DNA of 35,602 bases, taken from positions 1 to 35,602 of the forward strand of contig CAZSNT010000109.1 of the NCBI GenBank assembly GCA_964607765.1, written 5' to 3'. Numbering within the stretch: position 1 is the first letter of the stretch; the number at the start of each line of letters is the position of its first letter. A program made the translations under genes and the position numbers. Source of the stretch: CAZSNT01 sp964607765 (GTDB lineage Bacteria; Verrucomicrobiota; Lentisphaeria; Oligosphaerales; JABHEG01). Below the pieces are notes generated by a model. It saw only the letters and a list, made by a program, of their open reading frames with translations. It had not been told where the DNA came from and did not search any database. Shown here piece after piece: positions 16,626 to 24,786 of the stretch.

Positions 16626-17666
16626 ATGAAGACAATAACCATCGGTATCTCGGGCATCAACGCGGTCGACAATCCCGGCCCGGGCATTGGCGTGGCCCGG
16701 AGCCTGAAGGAGTCGGCGGACCTGGACGTGAGGATTGTCGGTCTTGCCTACGATGCGATGGAGCCGGGCATCTACATGGACTGGGTCGTGGACAAGTCCT
16801 ATATCCTGCCGTACCCCTCCGGTAACGGCAGGGATTACATCGCGCGGCTGCTGCAGATCAAGGAAAGCTACGGGCTGGACCTGGTGATCCCCTGCCTGGA
16901 CGTGGAGCTGCCCGTGTTCATCAAGTATGCGCAGGAGCTGGCGGACAATGACATCCGCACGTTCCTTCCGAGCATGGCTCAGTTCCACCTGCGCGGCAAG
17001 GACAAGCTGAGCGAGATTGCCGCCAACATCAACATCGATCTACCGCGGACCGAAGTGGTGACGTCCTATGACACGCTGCTTCAGGCTGTGGAGCGCATCG
17101 GGCTGCCGGTCATGGTCAAGGGCAGCTACTACAAAGCCTACCGCGCCTACACCACGCAAGAGGCGGCCGCGCACTACCATCACCTTGTGGCGGAGTGGGG
17201 TTACCCGGTCATTGTGCAGGAGATCGTGACGGGAGACGAGCTGAATGTGGTGGGGGTAGGGGACGGCGACGGCGAGTCGCTGGGGCTTGTCGGGATCAAG
17301 AAGGTCTCCATCACCTCGCTGGGGAAGATCTGGACGGGGGTCACGGTGCGGAACGACCGGATGTTGTCGGCGGCTGCGGCGTTTGTGAGAGCGTACAAAT
17401 GGCGCGGTCCGTTCGAGCTGGAGTGCATTGTGTCGGGGGACAACGTCTACCTGATCGAGGTGAATCCGCGTTTTCCTGCCTGGGCCTATTTTGCTACGGG
17501 CGTGGGTGTGAATCTGCCGGCTCAGCTGGTGCGCTCGTGTATGGGTGCGCAGGCTGAACCGGCGGCTGACTACGAGGCGGGCAAGCTCTTCGTCCGCTAC
17601 AGCTACGACATGGTCACGGACATGGCGCCGTTCCAGAGCATTGTCACCAGAGGAGAGAGCGCATGA
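16626..17666 (+). CDS. ATP-grasp ligase of unknown substrate
   Basis: A 346-residue enzyme of the ATP-grasp superfamily, which joins a carboxylate to an amine or other nucleophile through an acyl phosphate. The N-terminal pre-ATP-grasp part starts TIGISGINAVDNPGPG. The nucleotide-binding part has the lysine of PVMVKG (K165), the acidic hinge VQEIVTGDELN (198-208), and the metal ligands of FELECI (E264, E266) and LIEVNPRF (E278, N280). GAGGAGG five bases before ATG 16626 fixes the start. The stop overlaps the start of the decarboxylase by four bases (ATGA), implying coupled translation in a fixed ratio. It is closest in style to carbamoyl-phosphate/biotin-carboxylase-like ATP-grasp proteins, but I cannot name the substrate. 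Possible nucleophiles are an amino acid, or a side chain or terminus of a tagged protein. Confidence 0.9.
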   Translation: MKTITIGISGINAVDNPGPGIGVARSLKESADLDVRIVGLAYDAMEPGIYMDWVVDKSYILPYPSGNGRDYIARLLQIKESYGLDLVIPCLDVELPVFIKYAQELADNDIRTFLPSMAQFHLRGKDKLSEIAANINIDLPRTEVVTSYDTLLQAVERIGLPVMVKGSYYKAYRAYTTQEAAAHYHHLVAEWGYPVIVQEIVTGDELNVVGVGDGDGESLGLVGIKKVSITSLGKIWTGVTVRNDRMLSAAAAFVRAYKWRGPFELECIVSGDNVYLIEVNPRFPAWAYFATGVGVNLPAQLVRSCMGAQAEPAADYEAGKLFVRYSYDMVTDMAPFQSIVTRGESA

Positions 17667-19051
17667 AACGGGCGTACGAGAAACCGGTGATCTCCAAGCT
17701 CCAGGGCGGGCTGATGAACAAGTTCGGCCGCAGCCCGGCCTATGCGAGGAAGGTGCGCAAGGCCATCGACGGCGTGGCCATTGACACGCTGGTCAGCGAG
17801 CACGGTTCGCCGCTGTTCGTTTTTTCCGAACGCGACATACGGCGGAAGGTCCGAGAGACTCGGGACGCGTTCTCGACGCGCTACCCGAACGTCACGTTCG
17901 GTTGGTCTTACAAGACGAACTACCTGCAGGCGATCTGCGCGATCATGCACCAGGAGGGGTCGATCGCGGAGGTCGTGTCCCAGATGGAGTATGAGAAGGC
18001 GCGTGCTCTCGGTATCCCGGGCGATGCGATCATGTTCAACGGCCCGCACAAGCCGAAAGCCATTCTGGCGACGGCGATGCGCGACGGTGCGATGGTGAAC
18101 GTCGACCACTTGGACGAGCTCTACGACTTGGAACAGGTTTCGGACGAGTTGGGTAAGCCGCTGCACGTGGGGATTCGGCTGAACCTGGATGCCGGCATCG
18201 CCCCGCAGTGGTCACGGTTCGGGTTCAACCTGGAATCCGGCCAAGCTCTGGACGTTGTCAAGCGCATGGCGAACGGCGGCAAGCTGGTGCTGAACGGCAT
18301 CCACTGTCACATCGGCACGTTCATACTGGACCCCGCGGCCTACGCGAAACAGGTCGAGAAGATGGTGGAGTTCGCCTACGAGGTGGAGGATCAGTTCGGC
18401 TTTGGCATCGAGTACATTGACATCGGTGGCGGCTTGCCTTCGCGCAGCCAGCTCAAGGGCACGTACCTGTCCCCGGATGTATCCATCCCTGACATCGACG
18501 AGTACGCCGAACAGGTCTGCACTGCGTTGACGCAGAGCCTGCGCCCGGGGGATTTTCCGAAGCTGATACTGGAGTCAGGCCGGGCGCTGATCGATGAGGC
18601 GGGTTACCTGATCAGTACGGTGGTCGCTTCGAAACGGCTGCCGGACGGCACACGCTCCTACGTGGCGGACGCGGGCGTGAACATGCTGTTCACCTCGTTC
18701 TGGTACAAATACAACATCGAGCTTGACCGGGAAGTGCCGGGAGTCAACGAGAACTGCGTCATCTACGGGCCGCTGTGCATGAACATCGATGTGATCGACG
18801 AGGGCGTTCTGTTGCCGCCGCTGCAACGGGGGACGCGCTTGGTCGTGTACCCGGTCGGCGCGTACAACACGACGCAGTGGCTGCAGTTCATCCAGTACCG
18901 TCCGAATGTTGTCCTGATCAGTGAAGATGGTGATGTAGAGGTGATCCGTGAAGCCGAGGACCTGTCCGACATCACGCGTCGGGAGCGTCTTCCCCAACGT
19001 CTGGTCAGCAACGGCTACAACGGGACCGGCGCCGCCGCGACACCGGCTTGA
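17663..19051 (+). CDS. PLP-dependent decarboxylase (DapDC/ODC fold-type III) with leader-like N-terminal tag
   Basis: A 462-residue alanine-racemase-fold enzyme of the diaminopimelate/ornithine/arginine decarboxylase group. The PLP lysine is K84 (YKTNYL). Other active-site parts are HCHIGTF (214-220), the glycine loop DIGGGLPS (253-260), LESGRA (303-308), the cysteine of YGPLCMNID (C372) and VGAYNTTQ (398-405). Before the enzyme domain is a tag not found in ordinary LysA: residues 5-10 read YEKPVI, then LQGG and LMNKFG. Y-x-x-P-x-[LI] is the core that lasso-peptide leaders present to their recognition element. The gene overlaps the ATP-grasp stop by four bases and has GAGGAGAG upstream. A lysA role is possible, but the tag and neighbours argue for a specialised amino-acid decarboxylase or a decarboxylase-like scaffold. 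Confidence 0.88.
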   Translation: MKRAYEKPVISKLQGGLMNKFGRSPAYARKVRKAIDGVAIDTLVSEHGSPLFVFSERDIRRKVRETRDAFSTRYPNVTFGWSYKTNYLQAICAIMHQEGSIAEVVSQMEYEKARALGIPGDAIMFNGPHKPKAILATAMRDGAMVNVDHLDELYDLEQVSDELGKPLHVGIRLNLDAGIAPQWSRFGFNLESGQALDVVKRMANGGKLVLNGIHCHIGTFILDPAAYAKQVEKMVEFAYEVEDQFGFGIEYIDIGGGLPSRSQLKGTYLSPDVSIPDIDEYAEQVCTALTQSLRPGDFPKLILESGRALIDEAGYLISTVVASKRLPDGTRSYVADAGVNMLFTSFWYKYNIELDREVPGVNENCVIYGPLCMNIDVIDEGVLLPPLQRGTRLVVYPVGAYNTTQWLQFIQYRPNVVLISEDGDVEVIREAEDLSDITRRERLPQRLVSNGYNGTGAAATPA

Positions 19052-19071
19052 GCGCACAGAGGACGCACGTG

Positions 19072-21129
19072 ATGAAGGCACACTGGAAAGCCATCTTTGC
19101 CAGCTACCCTGAGATCATCTTCCTGCAGGGCGGCGGCACAGGCATCATCATGTTCGCCGTTACGCTGCTGAAGCCGAACGTGGCTCTGGCGGGCATCATC
19201 GCGGTGTCGGCTGCGTACCTGTTCTCGCGCTTCGCGAAGATGGATGCCGAATTCATCAGTTCGGGCTTCTACACCTACAACCCGCTGCTGGTCGGGCTTT
19301 CCCTGGGCCACCTGTTCAGAGTTACACCCGTGACAGTGTTCTTTATCGTGTCCGCGGGCATCTTCAGTTTCATGGTGACGCTGCTGATGGCCAACGTGCT
19401 GCGCACGTACCTGAAGCTGCCGATTCTCAGTCTGCCGTTCGTGGTAGTCAGTTCGATCGCGTACCTGGCGTCGCTGCGCTACTCCAACCTGGTCGTGTCC
19501 GTGCCGGAGACCAACGCGTTGCTGGTGGCGGACCTGGGGTTGCCGCTGTGGCTTGCCGGCTTCTTCAAGTCAGTGGGCGCCATTCTGTTCACGCCCAGTG
19601 TTCTGGTCGGCATGGTATTCTGCCTGCTGATGCTCTGTTCGTCGCGAATCCTCGTGCTTCTGGCCGTGCTCGGTTACTACTCCGGGACGACGATCCGGGC
19701 CCTGATGCTCGGCTCGACCGCTCAGGCTTTCGGCGACGTGAACAGCTTCAACTTCGTGCTGATCGCCATGGCGGTGGGGGGCGTGTTCCTGGTCCCGTCG
19801 GTGAACAGCTACCTGATGGCTGTCTTGGCCGTTGCGGTGTCCACGCTGGTTCTCGACGCCATCACCGTGTTTTGGTCAACCTACGGCATTCCCGCCTTCA
19901 CGCTGCCGTTCAATCTGATCTCCTTGGGCGTCATCTACGCCCTCGGCCTGATGCGTTACCCCATGCTGCCCACCCGACTTGGGCAGACGCCGGAAGAGAC
20001 CCTGGAGAACCACGTGGCTGATCGGTTCCGCTACCCGGGGCAGGCGCGCACTCTTTTCCTGCCGTTCTCCGGCGCATGGACTGTGTGGCAGGCCTTCGAC
20101 GGTAAGTGGACGCACAAGGGTAACTGGCGTTGCGCCTACGATTTCGTCATCACGGACGACAACGGGAACACGTGCAAAGGCGCGGGCAACAAGCCGGCGG
20201 ACTACTACGCTTACGGCAAGCCGGTGCTGTCTCCTGTACGCGGTCGGATAGTGGCGGCTTCGGACACGCTGCCGGACAGCCCGATCGGTGCGCCCGAGAA
20301 GGCGCGGAACTGGGGCAACTACATCATCATCCAAGAGCCGCGCGGGTTCCACGTGGAGATCTCGCATTTCGCGCCCGAATCGCTGCGCGTCAAGGTGGGC
20401 GAGTGGGTCGAACGCGGCGCCGTTCTCGGGCTCTGCGGCAATTCAGGATACTCGCCGCAGCCGCACATCCACGTGCAAGTCCAGCTGAGCGACAGGGTTG
20501 GCGCGGCTACCGTGCCCTTCAGCTTCGTGAGTTACAGCGACGGGGTGCAGTACCACGCCAACGACCTGCCGGAAGAAGGCGCCGCGGTCGAGCCGTTGTA
20601 TGTGGACAAGCGGCTGGATGCACTGACGAACTTCGTCCTTGACGACGTGCACCGCTTCCAAGTCCACCGTGCCGGCAAGCCTGCGGGGGAGCTGCGCCTG
20701 ACGGTCAGAATGGCCGCGGACGGGACGTTTTTCCTCGACTCAGGCCGGGGCCGTTTGTTCTTTGGCAAGCATGAAGGCACCTTCTACTGTTATCGCATGG
20801 AAGGCCGTGACGAGGCCCTTGCGGCGATGTTCCTGGCCCTGCCGCGCATGCCTGTCGGCTACCGGAATGGGCTGTGGTGGTGTGACTGTGTGCCGGTCAG
20901 CCTGGCGACGACGGGGCTGCGGCGCGTTGTGGCCCGGTTCATGGGGTCGTTTGAGCCGCGCTTTGCCAAGGTCGATGCGCGGCAGGAGTTTTCCGGCAGG
21001 AATGCTGTCACGACAGTGGTGCGTTCCGACCGGTTGCGGGTGGACATCAAGGCCATGGCCGAGTTGGACGAACGTTCCGGCCTGGCGGTCTTCTCGGCGG
21101 GTGATCTGGAAGTCAGGAGGATAGGGTAA
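19072..21129 (+). CDS. Urea-transporter/M23-peptidase-domain fusion protein
   Basis: A 685-residue membrane protein. Residues about 5-295 form a urea transporter (UT/SLC14) domain with family hallmarks: YNPLLVGLSLG (69-79), NSFNFVLIAMAVGGVF (224-239) and PAFTLPFNL (274-282). Residues about 325-485 are an M23 (LytM-type) domain: H432 (SHFAPES), VKVGEWVERGAVLGLCGNSG (441-460) and the HxH motif H465/H467. The usual first ligand pair HxxxD reads RCAYD (R353, D357), so one zinc ligand appears replaced. About 200 C-terminal residues are unassigned. The ATG at 19072 has AGAGGA eight bases upstream; a TTG at 19048 is less likely. The gene begins 20 bases after the decarboxylase stop and ends one base before the barrel protein's start codon. 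It may move urea or another small amide or amine made by the operon. Confidence 0.88.
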   Translation: MKAHWKAIFASYPEIIFLQGGGTGIIMFAVTLLKPNVALAGIIAVSAAYLFSRFAKMDAEFISSGFYTYNPLLVGLSLGHLFRVTPVTVFFIVSAGIFSFMVTLLMANVLRTYLKLPILSLPFVVVSSIAYLASLRYSNLVVSVPETNALLVADLGLPLWLAGFFKSVGAILFTPSVLVGMVFCLLMLCSSRILVLLAVLGYYSGTTIRALMLGSTAQAFGDVNSFNFVLIAMAVGGVFLVPSVNSYLMAVLAVAVSTLVLDAITVFWSTYGIPAFTLPFNLISLGVIYALGLMRYPMLPTRLGQTPEETLENHVADRFRYPGQARTLFLPFSGAWTVWQAFDGKWTHKGNWRCAYDFVITDDNGNTCKGAGNKPADYYAYGKPVLSPVRGRIVAASDTLPDSPIGAPEKARNWGNYIIIQEPRGFHVEISHFAPESLRVKVGEWVERGAVLGLCGNSGYSPQPHIHVQVQLSDRVGAATVPFSFVSYSDGVQYHANDLPEEGAAVEPLYVDKRLDALTNFVLDDVHRFQVHRAGKPAGELRLTVRMAADGTFFLDSGRGRLFFGKHEGTFYCYRMEGRDEALAAMFLALPRMPVGYRNGLWWCDCVPVSLATTGLRRVVARFMGSFEPRFAKVDARQEFSGRNAVTTVVRSDRLRVDIKAMAELDERSGLAVFSAGDLEVRRIG

Positions 21130-21130
21130 A

Positions 21131-22087
21131 ATGCAGAACTCTGCACTGTTCCGTAGCGAGACTGTGGGAAAGGGCGGCTCTTCGGGGTGTTCTCGTTTGG
21201 CCGGTTGCGGCTCGCCGCGCGTGAGTCTGCTTCGTTCGGCCTTCGGGCTCGCATTGGCGGGGACGATGATGCTGGCGCTGGCAGCGGGTGCCGCGGAGAA
21301 GACGCGGGTAGACGCACTGGCGTACTACGGCACGCGCAGCTACCGCAGCTCCGACGTGAAGGACGATGCCGAGCTTTGGGGGATCTACGGGTACATAGGG
21401 CACGGTTTGAACCACCTCGTCGAATTCGAGGTGGACGGTGCCACAGTGGAATACGACGATGGCACGCAGCTGCGGCAGTGGGACTACACGACGGTGTACA
21501 CGAATTTCAGCATCCCGTCGTGGAAGCTGCGCACCGGTTTCCACGCCCTCAAGAGCGACGACGGCTTTACCGACGGCGGCATCACAGGGCTGGTGGGCGC
21601 CCACTACTACGTGCTGGGCAAGTGGGAGGCGGGGGTGGACGGCTTCGTGTCGAGATACGAGGACTACGACCCGGACCTGAGAGTCTGGCAGCTGTCGCCT
21701 CACGTCGGCTTGAGTCTGTGGCGCCGGGGCGACGCCGCTCTGACCAGTGACCTCTGGGGGCACTGGATTGCGCTCAATGAGGACGTGGGGCTGGGCGAGA
21801 GGAATTTCCGATCCGTTGAAGAGAAGCTGTCTCTGATCCGCGGGCGTGCGCGTGTCTCGCTGTCCGGGTGGTATGGGGACCAGACGTTTGCCGTTCGTGA
21901 CGGGGGGTTCACGGTCTACAATCTGGCCGAGGAACACACAGGCGGATTCGGCGTCGAGTTTCAGTATCTGGTCGGCTCCAGATCCGCTGTCAGGCTCAAA
22001 GCGACCCGTGAGTACTTCGAGGACTTTGGCAGCGACGAGCACTCCGAGTCCGATACCGTGAGTGTACTTTTCGGTCACACGTTCTGA
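21131..22087 (+). CDS. Predicted outer-membrane beta-barrel protein
   Basis: A 318-residue exported protein. A long, Ser/Gly/Arg-rich n-region precedes a signal peptide core at about 34-55 (FGLALAG through LALAAGA) with likely cleavage near AAGAA-EKT. The mature part alternates polar and aromatic residues in many short strands rich in Tyr, Trp and Gly and ends in Phe (GHTF), as outer-membrane barrels do. The ATG at 21131 comes one base after the stop of the transporter fusion and has AGGAGG about ten bases upstream. A GTG at 21221 would give a neater signal peptide but has no ribosome site. No named porin family is recognised. By context it may provide an outer-membrane route or receptor for the operon's product. 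Confidence 0.8.
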   Translation: MQNSALFRSETVGKGGSSGCSRLAGCGSPRVSLLRSAFGLALAGTMMLALAAGAAEKTRVDALAYYGTRSYRSSDVKDDAELWGIYGYIGHGLNHLVEFEVDGATVEYDDGTQLRQWDYTTVYTNFSIPSWKLRTGFHALKSDDGFTDGGITGLVGAHYYVLGKWEAGVDGFVSRYEDYDPDLRVWQLSPHVGLSLWRRGDAALTSDLWGHWIALNEDVGLGERNFRSVEEKLSLIRGRARVSLSGWYGDQTFAVRDGGFTVYNLAEEHTGGFGVEFQYLVGSRSAVRLKATREYFEDFGSDEHSESDTVSVLFGHTF

Positions 22088-22135
22088 TCATCCGTCCGGT
22101 GAGAGTCGAGAGTTCGGGCACAAGGAATCAGCATC

Positions 22136-22786
22136 ATGAAACTGACAATAGGCCTCTCATGTATCGCAGCGCTTGGTGTTCTGGCGGTTGTCCCTTCGGG
22201 GCTTCTGAGTCATGCCCGTGAGTCGGAGTTCACCAGCAAGGAATTCCGCGGCGCTCTCCAAAGGTCCTTCGGCTACGAGCACTCGCAGACGTACGACGAG
22301 GCCGTTCGCGCCCTGCTGCCCGTGCACAAGGCGTCGCCGAACAGCCATCTGCTCAATCTGCGCCTTGGCTGGCTGTACTACCTGAAGGGGAACTACGCCA
22401 ACTCAGAACAGCATTATCAGGCTGCGATGAAAGTGGCCCCCGCGTCGCTGGAAGCGAAGCTCGGCTACATGCTGCCGTTGCTGGCCCAGCAGCGGTACAG
22501 CGCTGTCGAAGTCGTGGCCAGGCAGGTGCTCAAGGCCGACTCCGGCAACTACTACGGCAACCTGCGGCTGACTGTGGCATTGCGGCTGCAGCGCAAGTAC
22601 AAGCAGGCTGCGAGTGTGGCCGGGCGCATGCTCGCGTTCTACCCCACCGACGTCTCGTTTCTGACCGAACTGGCCCTCATCAGTGCGGCTGAGCGGGATA
22701 TCGAGACCAGCAGGCGGCTGTTCCTGGAAATCCTGACATTGGACCCGGAGAATGTCACGGCCAGGAACTACCTGGACAGACTGTAG
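22136..22786 (+). CDS. Exported TPR-repeat protein
   Basis: A 216-residue protein with a signal peptide or anchor (about 1-26, hydrophobic core after MKL) and a helical body of tetratricopeptide repeats. The clearest repeats are HLLNLRLGWLYYLKGNYANS with the following helix (about 64-100), and others near 130-165 and 180-215 ending LDPENVTARNYLDRL. TPR domains bind other proteins, so it is probably a periplasmic scaffold. It lies 48 bases after the barrel gene, has AAGGAA upstream, and is the last gene of the operon. It is followed by a hairpin shared with the convergent ABC gene. No catalytic motif is present. Confidence 0.85.
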   Translation: MKLTIGLSCIAALGVLAVVPSGLLSHARESEFTSKEFRGALQRSFGYEHSQTYDEAVRALLPVHKASPNSHLLNLRLGWLYYLKGNYANSEQHYQAAMKVAPASLEAKLGYMLPLLAQQRYSAVEVVARQVLKADSGNYYGNLRLTVALRLQRKYKQAASVAGRMLAFYPTDVSFLTELALISAAERDIETSRRLFLEILTLDPENVTARNYLDRL

Positions 22787-22849
22787 GGAGAAGTGGCGCC
22801 AGAACAAGGGCGGGAGAGCCGCAGCATGCGGTAGTACGAGCCCACCCAC

Positions 22850-22873
22850 GGCACGAGGCCCGGGGGTCGTGCC
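22850..22873. terminator. Hairpin between convergent operons
   Basis: GGCACGA (22850-22856) pairs perfectly with TCGTGCC (22867-22873) across a 10-base GC-rich loop. It sits in the 100-base gap between the TPR gene and the ABC ATPase, which converge, so it could terminate both transcripts. There is no U-run on either side, hence moderate confidence. Confidence 0.45.
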
Positions 22874-22886
22874 CCGACTCATCGTG

Positions 22887-23987
22887 TCAGACGATGACGT
22901 TGGTACTCTCCGCGTCGAACACGTGTGCCTTCTGAAGCATCACAGCCAAGTCGAGTTTGTCCCCGACGTGACAGATTCGATGGGAGTCCACGCGGGCAAT
23001 GAAGCTGTTCCGACCCGTGTTCATGTACAGGTACGACTCCGAACCCATCGGCTCGATGACCTCAACAGTGGCCTGGATCTTGGGCAACCCCGGCGTGGAC
23101 TCGGCCGTGGGCGACCCCACATGCTCCGGCCTCACACCGAACACCACCTTCTTGTCGGTGTAGGGCGCGAGGTCCTCTTTCCACTCCGGCGGCGCTTCCA
23201 GCCGGAACGTGTCCTCGTCAAGAATGATCTTCCCATTCTCGCTGCGGATCACGCCATCGAAGAAGTTCATGGGCGGCGTGCCGATGAAGCCTGCCACGAA
23301 CACGTTGTTCGGGCTGTCATAGAGGTCGGTCGGTGCGGCTACCTGCTGCACCAGTCCGTCCTTCATGACCACAATGCGGTCGCCCATGGTCATGGCTTCG
23401 ACCTGGTCGTGCGTGACGTAGACCATGGTGGTCTCGAGCTTGGTGTGCAGTCGGCTGATTTCGGTGCGCATCTGCACGCGCATTTTGGCGTCCAGATTCG
23501 AGAGCGGCTCGTCGAAGAGGAACACGGACGGCTTGCGCACAATCGCCCTGCCGACGGCAACACGCTGTCGCTGTCCGCCTGAGAGCGCCTTGGGCCGGCG
23601 CGCCAGCAGTTCGTCGATGCCCAGAATCTCACTGGCATCCCTGACGCGCTTGTCGATCTCCGACTTCTTGAACTTACGCAGTTTGAGGCCGAACGCCATG
23701 TTGTCGTAGACGGTCATGTGCGGGTACAACGCGTAGTTCTGGAAGACCATGGCAATGTCGCGGTCTTTTGGCGGCACATCGTTGACGAGACGTTCACCGA
23801 TGTGAATCTTGCCCTCGGTGATCTCCTCCAGCCCGGCGACCATGCGCAGCGTCGTGGATTTGCCGCAGCCCGACGGGCCGACGAGCACGACAAACTCCGA
23901 GTCCTCGATCTCGAGGTTGAAGTCGCTGACGGCCTTGACGTTACCGGGGTAGATCTTGACCACGTGTTCCAGAATGACTCTTGCCAT
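22887..23987 (-). CDS. ABC transporter ATP-binding protein, MalK/UgpC type
   Basis: A 366-residue ATPase of the carbohydrate-uptake (CUT1) group. It has Walker A GPSGCGKST (37-45), the Q-loop in VFQNYALYPHMT (81-92), signature LSGGQRQR (135-142), Walker B VFLFDEP (155-161), and the switch His of VYVTHDQVEAMT. After residue 235 come the C-terminal regulatory OB-fold repeats typical of MalK and UgpC (FGVRPEHVG near 305). No permease or binding-protein gene is adjacent, so it may energise one or several importers encoded elsewhere, as shared MsmK-type ATPases do. It has its own promoter within the gap to nrdG. The substrate is undetermined. Confidence 0.93.
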   Translation of the reverse strand: MARVILEHVVKIYPGNVKAVSDFNLEIEDSEFVVLVGPSGCGKSTTLRMVAGLEEITEGKIHIGERLVNDVPPKDRDIAMVFQNYALYPHMTVYDNMAFGLKLRKFKKSEIDKRVRDASEILGIDELLARRPKALSGGQRQRVAVGRAIVRKPSVFLFDEPLSNLDAKMRVQMRTEISRLHTKLETTMVYVTHDQVEAMTMGDRIVVMKDGLVQQVAAPTDLYDSPNNVFVAGFIGTPPMNFFDGVIRSENGKIILDEDTFRLEAPPEWKEDLAPYTDKKVVFGVRPEHVGSPTAESTPGLPKIQATVEVIEPMGSESYLYMNTGRNSFIARVDSHRICHVGDKLDLAVMLQKAHVFDAESTNVIV

Positions 23988-24052
23988 GGCAATTCTCCTG
24001 ACGAAGACGATGCCCAGTAACCGAGATACAGCTCCAAAAAGCGAGTACCGGG

Positions 24053-24080
24053 ACTATACGACCGGAACGCCGTTACTCAA
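24053..24080 (-). promoter_or_regulatory. Candidate promoter for the ABC ATPase gene
   Basis: On the minus strand TTGAGT (24080-24075) and TATAGT (24058-24053) are separated by 16 bases, lying just after the nrdG stop codon. The predicted start leaves about 60 bases of leader before the ATG at 23987. The ATPase can therefore be expressed apart from the nrd operon. Confidence 0.5.
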
Positions 24081-24081
24081 G

Positions 24082-24786
24082 TCACATTCCGCGCACAATA
24101 ACTTCCTCGGCATACGCTTCCATCATGCGGCCGAGGAACTCGAGACGCTCCGGATTCGTTCGCGGCTGGGAAGCGAGGTCGGGGTCAGGCACATCGTCCC
24201 TGGGCACAAAAGGCTGCAGCACATAACGGCGCGCGGGTGCGATGAGTTCGCCGATCGCACGCATCTCGTCGTCGGTGTGGAAGCTCTCCACAACGGTCGT
24301 GCGAAGCTCGTAGTCGGTCGTGTCCGCTCTCAGCAACTGCACCGATTCGCGGATGCACGCCGTGTCGGGGAAGTGCACGAAGCCCGGGTAGCTGGCGAGG
24401 GCACACTTGACGTCCATCGCAACGTAACGCACGAGCGGCAGCACCTCGGCGAGCACGTCGGGCTTCGACCCGTTCGTGTCCAGCTTCACCGCGAACCCGT
24501 ACTCGCGCAACGTGGTCACTACCTCAATGAGGTCGGGGGCCAGAGTGGGTTCGCCGCCCGTGAGGACAGCGCCGTCGACCCACTGGTCGCGGAACCGCGC
24601 ACACACGTCCCTGAACCGGTCCCACGTGTAGCCCTGCTGCCGGACCTGCATCAGGGACGCGTTGTGGCAGAACCCGCAACAGAAGTTACAGCCGGAGATG
24701 AAGAACACCGCCGACATGTGATCGGGGAAATCTACCAGAGAAGGACTTTTGCGGAAGCCGAAAATGGAGCAGGCAGACGCGTTCAT
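24082..24786 (-). CDS. nrdG: Anaerobic ribonucleotide reductase activating enzyme (radical SAM)
   Basis: A radical SAM protein that installs the glycyl radical on NrdD using SAM and a [4Fe-4S] cluster. The cluster motif CxxxCxxC is C33, C37 and C40 (SGCNFCCGFCHN). The usual SAM-binding GGEPTLAP follows near residue 78. At 234 residues it belongs to the longer activase type, as in the NrdG/pyruvate-formate-lyase-activase group, rather than the 150-170 residues of E. coli NrdG. Its ATG overlaps the stop of the glutaredoxin-like gene by four bases. It is third in the nrdD operon, so enzyme, redoxin and activase are co-expressed. Confidence 0.92.
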   Translation of the reverse strand: MNASACSIFGFRKSPSLVDFPDHMSAVFFISGCNFCCGFCHNASLMQVRQQGYTWDRFRDVCARFRDQWVDGAVLTGGEPTLAPDLIEVVTTLREYGFAVKLDTNGSKPDVLAEVLPLVRYVAMDVKCALASYPGFVHFPDTACIRESVQLLRADTTDYELRTTVVESFHTDDEMRAIGELIAPARRYVLQPFVPRDDVPDPDLASQPRTNPERLEFLGRMMEAYAEEVIVRGM

